Shown here: in pieces, positions 39,533 through 48,605 of the stretch
How the letters are laid out: every line of letters begins with the position of its first letter
How positions within the stretch are numbered: position 1 is the first letter of the stretch
Source: Reyranella humidisoli
GTDB lineage: Bacteria > Pseudomonadota > Alphaproteobacteria > Reyranellales > Reyranellaceae
Direction: 5' to 3'
Assembly (NCBI RefSeq): GCF_019039055.1
Contig: NZ_JAHOPB010000001.1
Span: 3,074,001 to 3,138,000 of the forward strand
DNA length: 64,000 nt
The notes under the pieces: generated by a model
Databases searched by the model: none
What the model was told of the DNA's origin: nothing
What the model saw: only the letters and a program-made list of their open reading frames with translations
Position numbers and translations under genes: made by a program

Positions 39533-40868
39533 GCACCGCCAGCGACAGCAGGTTCGACACATCCTCGCTGCGGTCGAGCGCCCACACGGCGTCGATCAGC
39601 GGCTGGATGTCATGGTCCGGCTCCCAGCGCTTCGCCTCGTCGCGCAACTTGGCCTCGATCTCCGCATCCTTCAGCGGGTTCGAGGAACTGCCGCGCGCGG
39701 CCTGGGTCGATAGCGCGTGCTTCCTGCCGTCGACCGTCCAGATGTCCATCTCGGCGGCGATGGTCGAAATCCGGTCGTCGCTCGAACACTCGAACTTCGC
39801 GCGGAGCGCCTTGATGGCGGGATCGCCGACGCAGGCATCGGTCAACTGGTCGAGGCCCGCCTTGCCGAGCACGAGGGCCGCTGCCACGCAATGCTGCAGG
39901 CTCACCTGCGCCTCGCGGCCCGTCGCGATGTCGGCACGGTCGGTGCGCTGCAGGAGCAGGGGATTGCCGCGCACGGCAATGCGCTCGATCGCAACGTCCG
40001 GATGGTCGCGCTTCCAGTCGAGGGCGAGGTCGAGCAGGGGATGGATCACGAAACCCGCGGCATAGGGCTTGATCGAGTTGTTGGTGACCTGCCAGTCCTT
40101 GCCGAGACCGTCGAGCAGGGCCGCCCAGTTCGGCGGCTCGCCCATGGCGGCGAGGAAGCCCTGGGCGCCGGCGATGGGCTCGGGCGGGCCGGCAAAGCCC
40201 TTCTCGGCCAGCAGGGCGGAGAACAGGCCGTTGCGCGCGGCATTTCCGACGCTGACGCTCTTGGCCGGCCAGCCGAGGCATTCGCAAAGACCCGCCGACT
40301 GCGTCGAGGCGCTGCCCAGCGCCCAGACAGTGCGCTCGGAATCGAGGCCAAGCAGCTTGGCGGCACCCGCCGCGGCGCCAAAGACGCCGCAGGTCGAGGT
40401 GATGTGCCAGCCCTTGGGGTAGTGGCCCGGCGAGATCGCGCCGCCGACGCGACATTCGATTTCGAAGCCCAGCGCGAAAGCCAGCAACAGTTCGGGGCCG
40501 GTCACCTTGCGGATTTCCGACAGGGCCAGCAGGGCGGGCGCCAGGGGCGAGGTCGGGTGCACCACGGTCGGCAGGTGGGTGTCGCAATAGTCGAAGACGT
40601 TGGCGCCTGCCGCGTTCAGGAACGCCGCCGATAGCGGATCGATGCGCTCGGGCCGGCCGACGATGGTCGCCTGCCGGCCGCCGGAGAATTCGCCCAGGGT
40701 GCGCAGCGCCAGTTCGACCGGCTGCGTGCGGCAACCCGCGATTGCCACGGCGAAGAAGTTCATCAGCGCGCGCTTGGCTTCGTGTCGCGCCGTCTCAGGC
40801 AGGTCGTCCCATTTGGTGTCGACGATGAAGCGGGCGAGTTCGGGCGTTACGCCTTGTCTGGGAAGCAT
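39519..40868 (-). CDS. MmgE/PrpD family protein
   Basis: The 449-residue protein matches the 2-methylcitrate dehydratase (PrpD)/MmgE family from LARFIVDTKWDDLPETARHE near the start. It also has DYCDTHLPTVVHPTSPLAPA, AFALGFEIECRVGGAISPGH with the conserved histidine after the HITSTCGVFGAAAGAAKLLG segment, and SIKPYAAGFVIHPLLDLAL. Members dehydrate or isomerise small tricarboxylates such as methylcitrate or aconitate. The other genes of the methylcitrate cycle are not present, so another substrate is likely. The neighbouring Bug receptor could supply it. Confidence 0.87.
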   Translation of the reverse strand: MLPRQGVTPELARFIVDTKWDDLPETARHEAKRALMNFFAVAIAGCRTQPVELALRTLGEFSGGRQATIVGRPERIDPLSAAFLNAAGANVFDYCDTHLPTVVHPTSPLAPALLALSEIRKVTGPELLLAFALGFEIECRVGGAISPGHYPKGWHITSTCGVFGAAAGAAKLLGLDSERTVWALGSASTQSAGLCECLGWPAKSVSVGNAARNGLFSALLAEKGFAGPPEPIAGAQGFLAAMGEPPNWAALLDGLGKDWQVTNNSIKPYAAGFVIHPLLDLALDWKRDHPDVAIERIAVRGNPLLLQRTDRADIATGREAQVSLQHCVAAALVLGKAGLDQLTDACVGDPAIKALRAKFECSSDDRISTIAAEMDIWTVDGRKHALSTQAARGSSSNPLKDAEIEAKLRDEAKRWEPDHDIQPLIDAVWALDRSEDVSNLLSLAVPTRR

Positions 40869-40895
40869 GGGTACTCTTTCGTTAACGGGACGTGC

Positions 40896-41384
40896 CTATT
40901 CGCGAACCGGATTGCCTTCGATTTTCAGGGATGAATCGGCCGCCGGCTTGATGCCTTCGTCGAGTCGCAGACAGCCGGCGTTCAGGCCGTCGCCCGGCTT
41001 CTTGTCGACTGGGGCGATGAACAGCGCCGTGACCTTGATGTCGCCCACGGCAAGCCGCGCTTCGCTCAGCCAACGCGTGGCGCGGATCGAGGCACCCGCC
41101 TTGTCGAGCAGGACCCAACCGCACATCACGGTCCGCTCCCCCGACGGGTCGATGCGGATATGGGCAGTGTCGTTGCCCTTGAAGGTGCCCGCCGCGCTCG
41201 TCACCTGCCACTCGAACGGCACGGCGCGGTAGAGCCTGGCGTCATCGGACGAGACGTCGATGGTGCCGACATAGTCGGCCTTCGCCAGCGACGGATCGCG
41301 GATCCATCCCAGCGACGCCGCGATGCCGAAGAGCACCAAAGCGGCCGCCAGCAGCAGCATCACCCAACGCGGAATGCCGGTCAT
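40896..41384 (-). CDS. Membrane-anchored protein of unknown function
   Basis: The 162-residue protein starts MTGIPRWVMLLLAAALVLFG, a single N-terminal transmembrane anchor (about residues 8-27). An extracytoplasmic beta-rich domain follows, with two cysteines (MCGWVLLD and NAGCLRLD). I do not recognise the family. The ATG at 41384 lies 13 nt downstream of the SDR gene on the same strand, so the two are probably co-transcribed. A longer open frame upstream runs into the SDR and does not look coding. Confidence 0.65.
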   Translation of the reverse strand: MTGIPRWVMLLLAAALVLFGIAASLGWIRDPSLAKADYVGTIDVSSDDARLYRAVPFEWQVTSAAGTFKGNDTAHIRIDPSGERTVMCGWVLLDKAGASIRATRWLSEARLAVGDIKVTALFIAPVDKKPGDGLNAGCLRLDEGIKPAADSSLKIEGNPVRE

Positions 41385-41397
41385 GGGCGGGGCTCGA

Positions 41398-42162
41398 TCA
41401 GGCGAGGATCGGGGAGAGGCCGCCATCGACCACCAGCGTGTGGCCGGTGATGTAGCTGCCGGCATCCGACGCCAGCAGGAGAAGCGCGCCGCGCAGGTCC
41501 TCCTGCTTGCCCCAGCGCGCGACGGCGGTGCGACTCTCGAGCATGGCGTTGAAATCCTTGTTCTGCTGCAGCGGCACGTTCAGCTCGGTCCGGATGTAGC
41601 CCGGCGCGATCGCGTTCGCGGTAACGTGGGGCCCGAGTTCCGCGGCCAGGTTCTTGGTGAACCCGATCAGCCCGTGCTTGGCGGAGACATAGCCCGCGAC
41701 CGATGAACGGCCGACGACCCCCAGGACAGAGGATATGTTGACGATCCTGCCGTACTTGCGTGTGAGCATGTGGCGGCCGACCTCGCGGGACACGACGAAC
41801 TGCGAGATCAGGTTGGTCTCGATCACCTTGCGGAAGTCCGGTGTCGCGGTGTCGACGATGTCCTGGCGGTGGATGATGCCGGCATTGTTCACCAGCACGT
41901 CGATGCGGCGATGTTTGACGATGATACCGCGGACCTTGGCCACGACGTCCGCCTCGTCGGTGATGTCCAGCGGGACGACATGCGCCTTGCCGCCCTTGCG
42001 GGCGATGGCGCGGGCCGTCGCCTCCAGCTCTTTCACCGTGCGGCCCGCGCACAGCACTGTGGCGCCAGCGCCCGCCAGGGCCAGCGCCATGTCGCGGCCC
42101 AGTCCGCGCGAGGCGCCGGTGAGCAGCACCACGCGATTCTTCATCGAAAACAGATCGGCCAT
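41398..42162 (-). CDS. SDR family oxidoreductase, gluconate 5-dehydrogenase-like
   Basis: The 254-residue enzyme has TGASRGLG (about 16-23), NNAGI, serine in NISSVLGVVGRSSV and YVSAKHGLIGFTKN with Tyr-x-x-x-Lys. The end TGHTLVVDGGLSPILA is typical of gluconate 5-dehydrogenase and 2-deoxy-D-gluconate dehydrogenase relatives. The assignment to a sugar acid is tentative, although gluconokinase and 6-phosphogluconate dehydrogenase lie 4-5 kb away. It is divergent from the next SDR gene, 81 nt away. Confidence 0.85.
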   Translation of the reverse strand: MADLFSMKNRVVLLTGASRGLGRDMALALAGAGATVLCAGRTVKELEATARAIARKGGKAHVVPLDITDEADVVAKVRGIIVKHRRIDVLVNNAGIIHRQDIVDTATPDFRKVIETNLISQFVVSREVGRHMLTRKYGRIVNISSVLGVVGRSSVAGYVSAKHGLIGFTKNLAAELGPHVTANAIAPGYIRTELNVPLQQNKDFNAMLESRTAVARWGKQEDLRGALLLLASDAGSYITGHTLVVDGGLSPILA

Positions 42163-42243
42163 GTTCCCGCCCGCTACCCGTTTCTTTGCCTTGGAGGGCG
42201 ATCCTAGCCTATGAAAGGTGCCGCAGATATCGGGAGAAACGAC

Positions 42244-43044
42244 ATGGCGAAATCGAACAAGGTGGCGATCGTGACGGGCTCGGCGACGGGACTGGGCGCC
42301 TCGTGTGCCCTCGACCTGGCGGAGCGCGGGTGGAACGTCGCGATCAACTACACCAAGAGCAAGAAAGAGGCGGACGAGACCTACGAGGCAGCTAAGGCGA
42401 AGGGCGTCGAGGCGATCCTCGTGCAGGCCGACATGGGCCAGGATGCGGACTGCCGCAGGCTCGCGGCCGAGACGATGGCGAAGTGGGGCCGCATCGACGG
42501 CCTGATCAACAATGCCGGCACCACCAAGTTCCAGAACCAGGGCGACCTCGACGGGGTCACGCCGGAGGATTTCGATCGCATCACGCGCGTCAACGTCACC
42601 GGCCCCTACATGATGAGCCGTGCCGTCTATCCGACCATGAAGAAGCAATGGGAGGAGAAGCAGGAGCGCGGGTCGATCGTGAACATCTCCTCGATCGCCG
42701 GGGTCATGGGCGTCGGCAGCTCGATCCCCTATGCCTGCTCCAAGGGCGCGCTGAACACGCTGACGCTGACCCTCGCGCGCTGGCTGTCGCCGGCGGTGCG
42801 CGTCAACACGGTGTGCCCGGGCTTCATCCAGACGCGCTGGCTGCTGGGCGGCATGGGCGAGGAAAACTACAACAAGATGAAGATGGGCCAAGAGCAGAAC
42901 ACCCCGCTGCGCCAGGCCGGCACGCCGGAACAGATGGCCGAGGCGGCGCTCTTCTTCCTGACCAGCGCCAGCAACATCACCGGCGAATTCCTGATCGTCG
43001 ACGCCGGCATGCATCTCGCCAGCCTGCCGATGAAGGCACGGTAG
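42244..43044 (+). CDS. SDR family oxidoreductase
   Basis: The 266-residue protein has TGSATGLG (about 11-18), INNAGTT, serine in NISSIAGVMGVGSS and YACSKGALNTLTL with the catalytic tyrosine and lysine. The last part (NITGEFLIVDAGMHLASL) is normal for the family. Function beyond NAD(P)-linked carbonyl or alcohol conversion is unknown. The ATG at 42244 follows CGGGAGAAACG; an earlier ATG at 42211 lacks a site. Confidence 0.86.
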   Translation: MAKSNKVAIVTGSATGLGASCALDLAERGWNVAINYTKSKKEADETYEAAKAKGVEAILVQADMGQDADCRRLAAETMAKWGRIDGLINNAGTTKFQNQGDLDGVTPEDFDRITRVNVTGPYMMSRAVYPTMKKQWEEKQERGSIVNISSIAGVMGVGSSIPYACSKGALNTLTLTLARWLSPAVRVNTVCPGFIQTRWLLGGMGEENYNKMKMGQEQNTPLRQAGTPEQMAEAALFFLTSASNITGEFLIVDAGMHLASLPMKAR

Positions 43045-43068
43045 GCTGACGGGCAGGGCTTCATTTAT

Positions 43069-43152
43069 GTCATCCTGAGCGCGCGCGGAGGTCACGCCCG
43101 CAGGGGAGCCTGCGGGCCGCTATGTGAGGTCCTTCGCTCTGCTCAGGACGAC
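43069..43152. repeat. Intergenic palindromic element, TCCTGAGC family (copy 1)
   Basis: GTCATCCTGAGC (43069-43080) and GCTCAGGACGAC (43141-43152) are near-perfect inverted arms with one G-T wobble. Between them lies a second perfect hairpin, CCCGCAGG (43097-43104) and CCTGCGGG (43109-43116), and the segment GAGGTCCTTCGCTC, which recurs in the element at 58879-59003. It fills the gap between convergent genes and looks like a dispersed REP-like element. Confidence 0.75.
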
Positions 43153-43154
43153 TT

Positions 43155-43709
43155 CTAGGTCGGAATCTCGTGGCCGCGGCCGATGTTGCGGACGACGTCC
43201 TTGAGGTGCGGCTTCACGTCGAGCAGCGCCTTGCGGTAGGCGACCAGGCCTCGCAGCATCGCGCCGTCGCGCTTCAGCAGCGTGTCGGCGAACTCGATCA
43301 TGCGGGTGTTGGGCCAGCCATGCTTGCGCAGGTCCAGCAGCTTCAGGAAGGCCTCTTCCTCGTTTCCCGGCGCGAACTGCGTCATCAGGATGGCCGCCGC
43401 GGCGGTCGAGCGCGAGATGCCGGCGTGGCAGTGGACGAGGACATGGCCGTCGGGCCGCGCATGCACCCGTTCGCCGAAGGCCAGGACCTGTTCGATATGT
43501 GCCGGAGTGCAGGCCTCGAAGCCGGGATATTCGGCCACGACGTCGTCGAACCGGATCAGCTCGTGGTCGATGCTGCGATAGGTGTCTAGCGCCGGCGGTC
43601 GCGGCTCGTGGGTGTCGATGATCGACAGGACGTGGCTGACGCCGACGGCGCAGTGCTGCGGCAGCTCGGGGATGCCGCAGATCGTGACCTTGAAGAGGGG
43701 GAGTGCCAT
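43155..43709 (-). CDS. Protein tyrosine phosphatase-like protein
   Basis: The 184-residue protein has the P-loop VHCHAGISRST, with the catalytic cysteine at 94 and arginine at 100 (CX5R). A general-acid aspartate is likely in RFDDVVAEYPG (about 53-63). The fold matches small dual-specificity or tyrosine phosphatases of the type annotated in many alphaproteobacteria; protein or phosphoinositide substrates are both possible. It is the third gene of an operon with a permease and a hydrolase, 9 nt after the permease stop. Confidence 0.85.
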   Translation of the reverse strand: MALPLFKVTICGIPELPQHCAVGVSHVLSIIDTHEPRPPALDTYRSIDHELIRFDDVVAEYPGFEACTPAHIEQVLAFGERVHARPDGHVLVHCHAGISRSTAAAAILMTQFAPGNEEEAFLKLLDLRKHGWPNTRMIEFADTLLKRDGAMLRGLVAYRKALLDVKPHLKDVVRNIGRGHEIPT

Positions 43710-43718
43710 GGCGGAACC

Positions 43719-44462
43719 CTACAACAAGCCACGCGCCATGTGCAGCCCGATGCCGAGCAGGCCGATCAGGAAGACGCGGCGGAACATCTCCGGAGACAGC
43801 GCATTGCGCGACTTCTGGCCAAGCCAGACGCCGATCGAGGTCGGCACGATCGCGGCCATGCCGCCGATCACGTTGGTGGCGTCGAAGGCTCCCTGGCGCA
43901 GCAGCGCGATGCCGAGCGCGCCGATCAGAAAGATAAACAGGATGCCCAACGCCTGGACGAGGTCATCCTTGTTGATCTCGAGCGACTGCATGTAAGGCAG
44001 GAACGGGACCGCCGCGATGCCGGTGATGCCGGCCACGAAGCCGCTGGCGGCGCCCATGACGGGGTTCATCCAGCGCTCGGCCTCGCGCGACACGCGGGGC
44101 CGCCAGGCGAGAAGGGCGATCGTCGAATAGACGACCAGCATGACGCCGAGCCAGGCCGTGGCCTTGGGCGAGCCGAGCTGGTGCAATGTCGCGGCCACGA
44201 TCAGCAACGTGATCGTCGCGGTCAGCGCCAGCGTCCAGAAGCGACGGAACAGGCGCAGGAGCCCGCGACCGTAGATCGCCTGCCAGACATTGGTGGTCAG
44301 CGTCGGGATGGTCATGATGGCGAGCGAGTCTTCGAGCGGGACGGCCAGCGTCATCAGGCCAACGGCGATGGGTGGCAGGCCGATGCCGATCGCGCCCTTG
44401 GCGATGCCCGCGACGATGAACGCCACGGCGATCATCAGGATCTGTCCCTCGGTCAACGCCAT
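43719..44462 (-). CDS. TauE/SafE-family anion permease
   Basis: The 247-residue membrane protein has about eight transmembrane helices in two similar halves. It carries the family glycine motif GIAKGAIGIGLPPIAVGLM (about 19-37) and GAASGFVAGITGIAAVPFLP (about 136-155). Members export sulfite, sulfoacetate or related anions. Its start shares one base with the stop of the upstream hydrolase gene. Confidence 0.88.
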   Translation of the reverse strand: MALTEGQILMIAVAFIVAGIAKGAIGIGLPPIAVGLMTLAVPLEDSLAIMTIPTLTTNVWQAIYGRGLLRLFRRFWTLALTATITLLIVAATLHQLGSPKATAWLGVMLVVYSTIALLAWRPRVSREAERWMNPVMGAASGFVAGITGIAAVPFLPYMQSLEINKDDLVQALGILFIFLIGALGIALLRQGAFDATNVIGGMAAIVPTSIGVWLGQKSRNALSPEMFRRVFLIGLLGIGLHMARGLL

Positions 44463-45430
44463 CAGCTCAACACGCCTTTCGCCAGACGGTCGAAGGCTTC
44501 CCAGAACAGGGCCCGAATCTCGTCGGTCTCCATCATGATCTCGTGGCGGGCGTGGCCTATGGTGAAATGCTCGCCGTGCTTCAGCCGTGTGACCAGCGGG
44601 CCGTGGCTGCGCGGGTCGATCAGTCGGTCCTCGCCGGCCGTGATGAGCAGGACGGGGATGTCGATGCGCTCGAGATAGCCCGGCGCCTGGGCGGCGGTCA
44701 TCGAACGGACGGCCTGCCGGGACCAGCCCAGGGTCGGACCGCCCAGCGACAGGCGGGGATCGGACGCGAACCAGTCCTCGGTGAACCGGTAGCGCCGCTC
44801 GTCATGGGTGACGAAGTTTGAGGCGAACTCGCGGGCCAGCAGGACGAAGGGGCCCGTGCCGAACAGGTAGCGTTCCTCGACCGAGGGGACCTCGGGCATG
44901 ATCATCAGGACCGAGCGCAGCATCGCCTCGCGGCGCAGCGCCGTCATCGGCGAGACGAACAGGGCGGCCGAGAAGGGGCCGGTTCCGTTCTCGGCAATCT
45001 CCCGCATTGCGATGTGGCCGCCCATCGAATGGCAGAGCGCCATCACCGGGCGCGGGGCGTCCGGTGTAACGATTGTGTCGAGGAACAGCCGAAGGTCGGC
45101 CATGTAGGTCGAGAAATGGTCGATGTGACCCTTGCCAGGATCGGCCAGCGGACGATGGGAAAGCCCCTGTCCTCGCCAGTCCAGGGCAGCGACGGCAAAT
45201 CCGCGTTCCAGAAGCTCGCCGACCACCTCGGTGGCGTACTTTTCGATGAACTCACCGCGTCCGGTCAGGACGACCACGGTGCCGCGGGGCGTCGCCAGGG
45301 CATTCCAAAAGGCATACCGCAGCGGTGCGCCCTCGCGCACAAGGAAGCCGTAACGGTCAGCCGGGCGGTACGTTGCGACGAGAGAGGGGGGAATTCCCCG
45401 GGGCGCCGCAGCTTGATCCTGTTCGGTCAT
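44462..45430 (-). CDS. Alpha/beta hydrolase, lysophospholipase-like
   Basis: The 322-residue protein is a serine hydrolase of the S33/PldB group. It has an N-terminal oxyanion region (VVLTGRGEFIEKYATEVVGE), ALDWRGQGLSHR, the nucleophile in MALCHSMGGHIAM (cysteine in place of the usual glycine before His-Ser), an aspartate in LLITAGEDRLIDPRS and a histidine in IGHARHEIMME. There is no signal peptide. It heads the operon with the permease and phosphatase. The ribosome-binding site is weak. Confidence 0.88.
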   Translation of the reverse strand: MTEQDQAAAPRGIPPSLVATYRPADRYGFLVREGAPLRYAFWNALATPRGTVVVLTGRGEFIEKYATEVVGELLERGFAVAALDWRGQGLSHRPLADPGKGHIDHFSTYMADLRLFLDTIVTPDAPRPVMALCHSMGGHIAMREIAENGTGPFSAALFVSPMTALRREAMLRSVLMIMPEVPSVEERYLFGTGPFVLLAREFASNFVTHDERRYRFTEDWFASDPRLSLGGPTLGWSRQAVRSMTAAQAPGYLERIDIPVLLITAGEDRLIDPRSHGPLVTRLKHGEHFTIGHARHEIMMETDEIRALFWEAFDRLAKGVLS

Positions 45431-45759
45431 CGTTTGTGGCGTTTTGGCGAAGGACGCGCGTCAAGGCCAGAAGAGAATTGGGCATTTAGGCCATCATCGT
45501 GCACGGTCTCTTTACCGTACCCGGAGCCGCAGGGTATAGAGCCGCCTGTCGCCTCACCGACGGAGAAGGGTCTCCGGCGAGGAAATCGGGCGCAAGGAAA
45601 CCTCGAAGAGGTCCGCCGCACTGCGTGGTAGTCGGCTCGTCGGTTAGAGTCGATCCGGCACGGTCCTTGCGTCGACGATTGTCGTCCGCAGGAGACTTGC
45701 GACCGCGATCCCGAAGCGAGCATTCACCACCGGCGGATTGCCGGAGCAATCGTCTCTTC
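45431..45759. other. Gene-free interval with two predicted hairpins
   Basis: This 329-nt divergent gap lies between the hydrolase and the glycosyltransferase. The open frames across it give no recognisable protein. CCTC...CGGAGA-AGGG-TCTCCG...GAGG (45552-45582) forms a stem-loop with an internal bulge. ACCTC-GAA-GAGGT (45600-45612) forms a second hairpin, and its CCTC could alternatively pair with the first GAGG. This is compatible with a structured leader or small RNA. I recognise no known RNA family. Confidence 0.35.
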
Positions 45760-48552
45760 ATGATGCGTCGGGGCTTGGTTCTTCTCATCGTCGTCGCAGC
45801 CACTCTGGTGGGCTGGCGCCTTCTCGACAGCCGCGTCACTGCGGCCGATCTGGAAGGTCCCTTGCACGGCGTCACCTACGCGCCCTGGGCCAAGGACCAG
45901 GATCCGCTGGAAGGCAAGGCGAGCGGCCTGTGGAGTTTCCTGCGGAGCGCCGTCAACGAAGCGCCCACACCGCAGATCAAGCCACGCAAGGACCAGATCG
46001 AGCGTGACTTCGCGATGCTCGGCGGCAAGGTCAAATACGTCCGCACCTATCGCACGACCGACGGCGGCGATTCGATGCCGGCGCTGGCGGCGAAGTACGG
46101 TCTCAAGCTGGTGCCCGGCGCCTGGATCTACAGCCCCAACGAGGCCAAGCTGCAGTTCGGCCGAGAGTCGAGCGAGGTCAATGCCGAGGAAACCGGCGCG
46201 CTGATCCGCATGGCCAACCAGAATCCGAGCATCGAACGCATCCTGGTCGGCAACGAGAACATCCTGCGCTGGGATGGCGAGAAGGACGTCCGCGATCCCA
46301 ATGCGACGAGCCCGGCCCAGCTCATCCGCGAGATCCGCAACGTCAAGCGCAACGTCAAGGTGCCGGTCAGCACCGCCGAGCCGTGGCATGTCTGGATCAA
46401 CTATCCGGAGCTCGCGCGCGAGGTCGACTACCTCGCGGTCCACATCCTCCCGTACTGGGACGAGAAGTCGAGTTCGACGCCGCTCGAGTACGTGAAGGAG
46501 AAGATCGCCCTGCTGCGCAAGCAGTACCCGAACAAGAACATCATCGTGACCGAGGTGGGCTGGCCCTCCAACGGTGCGGCGCGGCGCAGCCCGGGGTCCG
46601 GACTCGTGAAGTACGCCACGCCGGCCGAGCAGGCCAGGAACGTGCGTGACATGGTGGCGTGGCTGCGCTCCCAGAACATCGACACCTTCGTCGTCGAAGC
46701 CGTCGACCAGCCCTGGAAGTCCTACGATCTGGAAGGCAAGGCGGGCGGCTACTGGGGCCTGTGGAACGCCGACCGGCAGCAGAAGTTCGCCTGGACCGGC
46801 TCGATCGAGACCTTTCCGCAGTGGCTCTCCTGCGCGGCCTGGTCGCTGGCGGCGGCGCTGCCGCTGATGCTGCTCTTCCTGTGGCGCTGGCCGCGCCTGG
46901 GCATGGCGGGGCAGGTGGGCTTCTGTGCCCTGGTGGCCCTGTCGGCTAGCGCCGTGGCCTATGGCGCCTCGGTGGCGGCCGGCACCTACATGCTCACCTC
47001 CGAGAAAATCGGCTGGGGTGTGCTGGCCTTTTTCCTGGTGTCGAGCCTTGGCATGGCCCTCGTGCAGGCGCTCGAGATGGCGGAGACGATCTGGCGCGGC
47101 CGCTGGATGCGCGAAGCGCTGCCCGCCGCCGAGATGATCGCGCGCCAGCCGGCCGACCGCGACTGGCCCAAGGTGTCGCTGCATCTGGCGATCTGCAACG
47201 AACCGCCGTCGATGGTCATGCAGACCCTCGATTCGCTGGCCGGGCTCGACTACCCCAATTTCGAAGTCATCGTCATCGACAACAACACCAAGGATCCCGC
47301 GGTGTGGCGCCCGGTGCAGGATTACTGCGCCCAGCTCGGCGAGCGCTTCAAGTTCTTCCACTTCGACGTCATGAAGGGTTTCAAGGCCGGTGCGCTCAAT
47401 TTCGTGCTGAGCCAGACTGCGCCCGACGCCAAGGTGATCGGCGTCATCGACAGCGACTACATGGTGCGTCCGGACTGGCTGAAGGCGCTGGTGCCGTATT
47501 TCGACGATGCCAAGATCAGCTACGTGCAGGCGCCGCAGGACCATCGCGACTGGCGCGGCGACCGGTTCAAGGAAATGCTGAACTGGGAGTATGCCGGCTT
47601 CTTCGATATCGGCATGTGCCTGCGCAACGAATACGACGCCATCATCCAGCACGGCACGATGACGCTGGTGCGCCGCTCCTGCATGGAGGAGATGGGCGGC
47701 TGGGCGACCTGGTGCATCACCGAGGATACCGAACTCGGCCTGCGCCTGATGGAGAATGGCTACGGTGCCATGTACAGCCGCGAGCGGTTCGGTCATGGCC
47801 TGACCCCTGACCATTTCTCCGGCTACAAGAAGCAGCGCTTCCGCTGGGCCTACGGCGCCATGCAGATCATGAAGGCGCATGCCGGCAAGATGTTCTTCGG
47901 CGATACCAAGCTGACCTTCTGGCAGAAGTACCATTTCGTGGCCGGCTGGCTGCCCTGGTTCGCCGATGCGCTGAACCTGATCTTCACCTGGGCGGGGCTC
48001 GCCTGGGTGGCGGCCGTCGTCCTGCCGCCGCTGTTCGGCATGAAGCCGGTTGGGCTGCCCCCGGCCGAGTTCATCGCGCCGACCATCGGCATCTTCGTCT
48101 TCAAGCTGCTCTACTCGTTCGGCCTCTATTTCGATCGCGTGCGCTGCACCTTCCGCCAGAGCATCGGCGCCTCGCTGGCTGGCCTTGCGCTCACCTATAC
48201 CGTGGGCCGGGCGGTGATCTACGGCCTGGCGACCAGCCGCCTGCCGTTCATGCGCACGCCGAAGATGGACGAGCGGGCGACGCTCGGCATGGCGCTGGGC
48301 ATGGCGCGCGGCGAGGCGATCCTGGCCGTGCTCCTGTGGATCGCGGCGGCGGTTCTGTGGTTCGGCAACGGTGTCATCGACCCCGAGGCGCGGCTGTGGG
48401 CGGTATTCATGATCGTGCAGTCGCTGCCTTTCGCCGCCGCGGTGTACGTGTCCATGGTCAACGCGCTGGAGCAGATGCGGCACGCCGAACCGGTGTTCGA
48501 GGCGGCCGCCCCGGCGAGTCCCCCCGCACCAGCCATGCAACCGGCGCAATAG
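45760..48552 (+). CDS. GH17-GT2 fusion, NdvB-like beta-glucan synthase
   Basis: The 930-residue membrane protein begins with a transmembrane segment (about 5-20) and then a glycoside hydrolase family 17-like domain (about 32-355). Both catalytic glutamates of that domain are in place: Glu166 in VGNEN and Glu265 in TEVGWPS. Helices at about 357-375, 385-408 and 416-440 lead to a family 2 glycosyltransferase domain (about 470-700) with DSD (564-566), TED (654-656) and QRFRW (692-696), the set of processive synthases. Further helices follow. The architecture matches Pseudomonas NdvB and the Bradyrhizobium NdvB/NdvC pair, which make cyclic beta-1,3/1,6-glucans with a transglycosylase domain. The start is one of two adjacent ATGs (45760, 45763); the leader has only a distant GGAG. 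Confidence 0.85.
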   Translation: MMRRGLVLLIVVAATLVGWRLLDSRVTAADLEGPLHGVTYAPWAKDQDPLEGKASGLWSFLRSAVNEAPTPQIKPRKDQIERDFAMLGGKVKYVRTYRTTDGGDSMPALAAKYGLKLVPGAWIYSPNEAKLQFGRESSEVNAEETGALIRMANQNPSIERILVGNENILRWDGEKDVRDPNATSPAQLIREIRNVKRNVKVPVSTAEPWHVWINYPELAREVDYLAVHILPYWDEKSSSTPLEYVKEKIALLRKQYPNKNIIVTEVGWPSNGAARRSPGSGLVKYATPAEQARNVRDMVAWLRSQNIDTFVVEAVDQPWKSYDLEGKAGGYWGLWNADRQQKFAWTGSIETFPQWLSCAAWSLAAALPLMLLFLWRWPRLGMAGQVGFCALVALSASAVAYGASVAAGTYMLTSEKIGWGVLAFFLVSSLGMALVQALEMAETIWRGRWMREALPAAEMIARQPADRDWPKVSLHLAICNEPPSMVMQTLDSLAGLDYPNFEVIVIDNNTKDPAVWRPVQDYCAQLGERFKFFHFDVMKGFKAGALNFVLSQTAPDAKVIGVIDSDYMVRPDWLKALVPYFDDAKISYVQAPQDHRDWRGDRFKEMLNWEYAGFFDIGMCLRNEYDAIIQHGTMTLVRRSCMEEMGGWATWCITEDTELGLRLMENGYGAMYSRERFGHGLTPDHFSGYKKQRFRWAYGAMQIMKAHAGKMFFGDTKLTFWQKYHFVAGWLPWFADALNLIFTWAGLAWVAAVVLPPLFGMKPVGLPPAEFIAPTIGIFVFKLLYSFGLYFDRVRCTFRQSIGASLAGLALTYTVGRAVIYGLATSRLPFMRTPKMDERATLGMALGMARGEAILAVLLWIAAAVLWFGNGVIDPEARLWAVFMIVQSLPFAAAVYVSMVNALEQMRHAEPVFEAAAPASPPAPAMQPAQ

Positions 48553-48605
48553 GGAGCGGCTGCTTTTTCCTGTCGACTTGGGAAAGCGTCTGTTAGCGTT
48601 TCGAC

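Noticed and set aside
45499..45759. N-terminal extension of the glucan synthase to an upstream ATG
   Set aside because: The extra 87 residues are Arg/Ser/Pro-rich without homology. The natural start with a transmembrane segment is the ATG pair at 45760/45763.
45724..48549. A 941-codon open frame on the minus strand opposite the glucan synthase gene
   Set aside because: It is the antisense shadow of a GC-rich gene. Its translation is low-complexity (His/Arg/Asp/Gly-rich), shows no motif and the sense strand encodes a complete two-domain enzyme.
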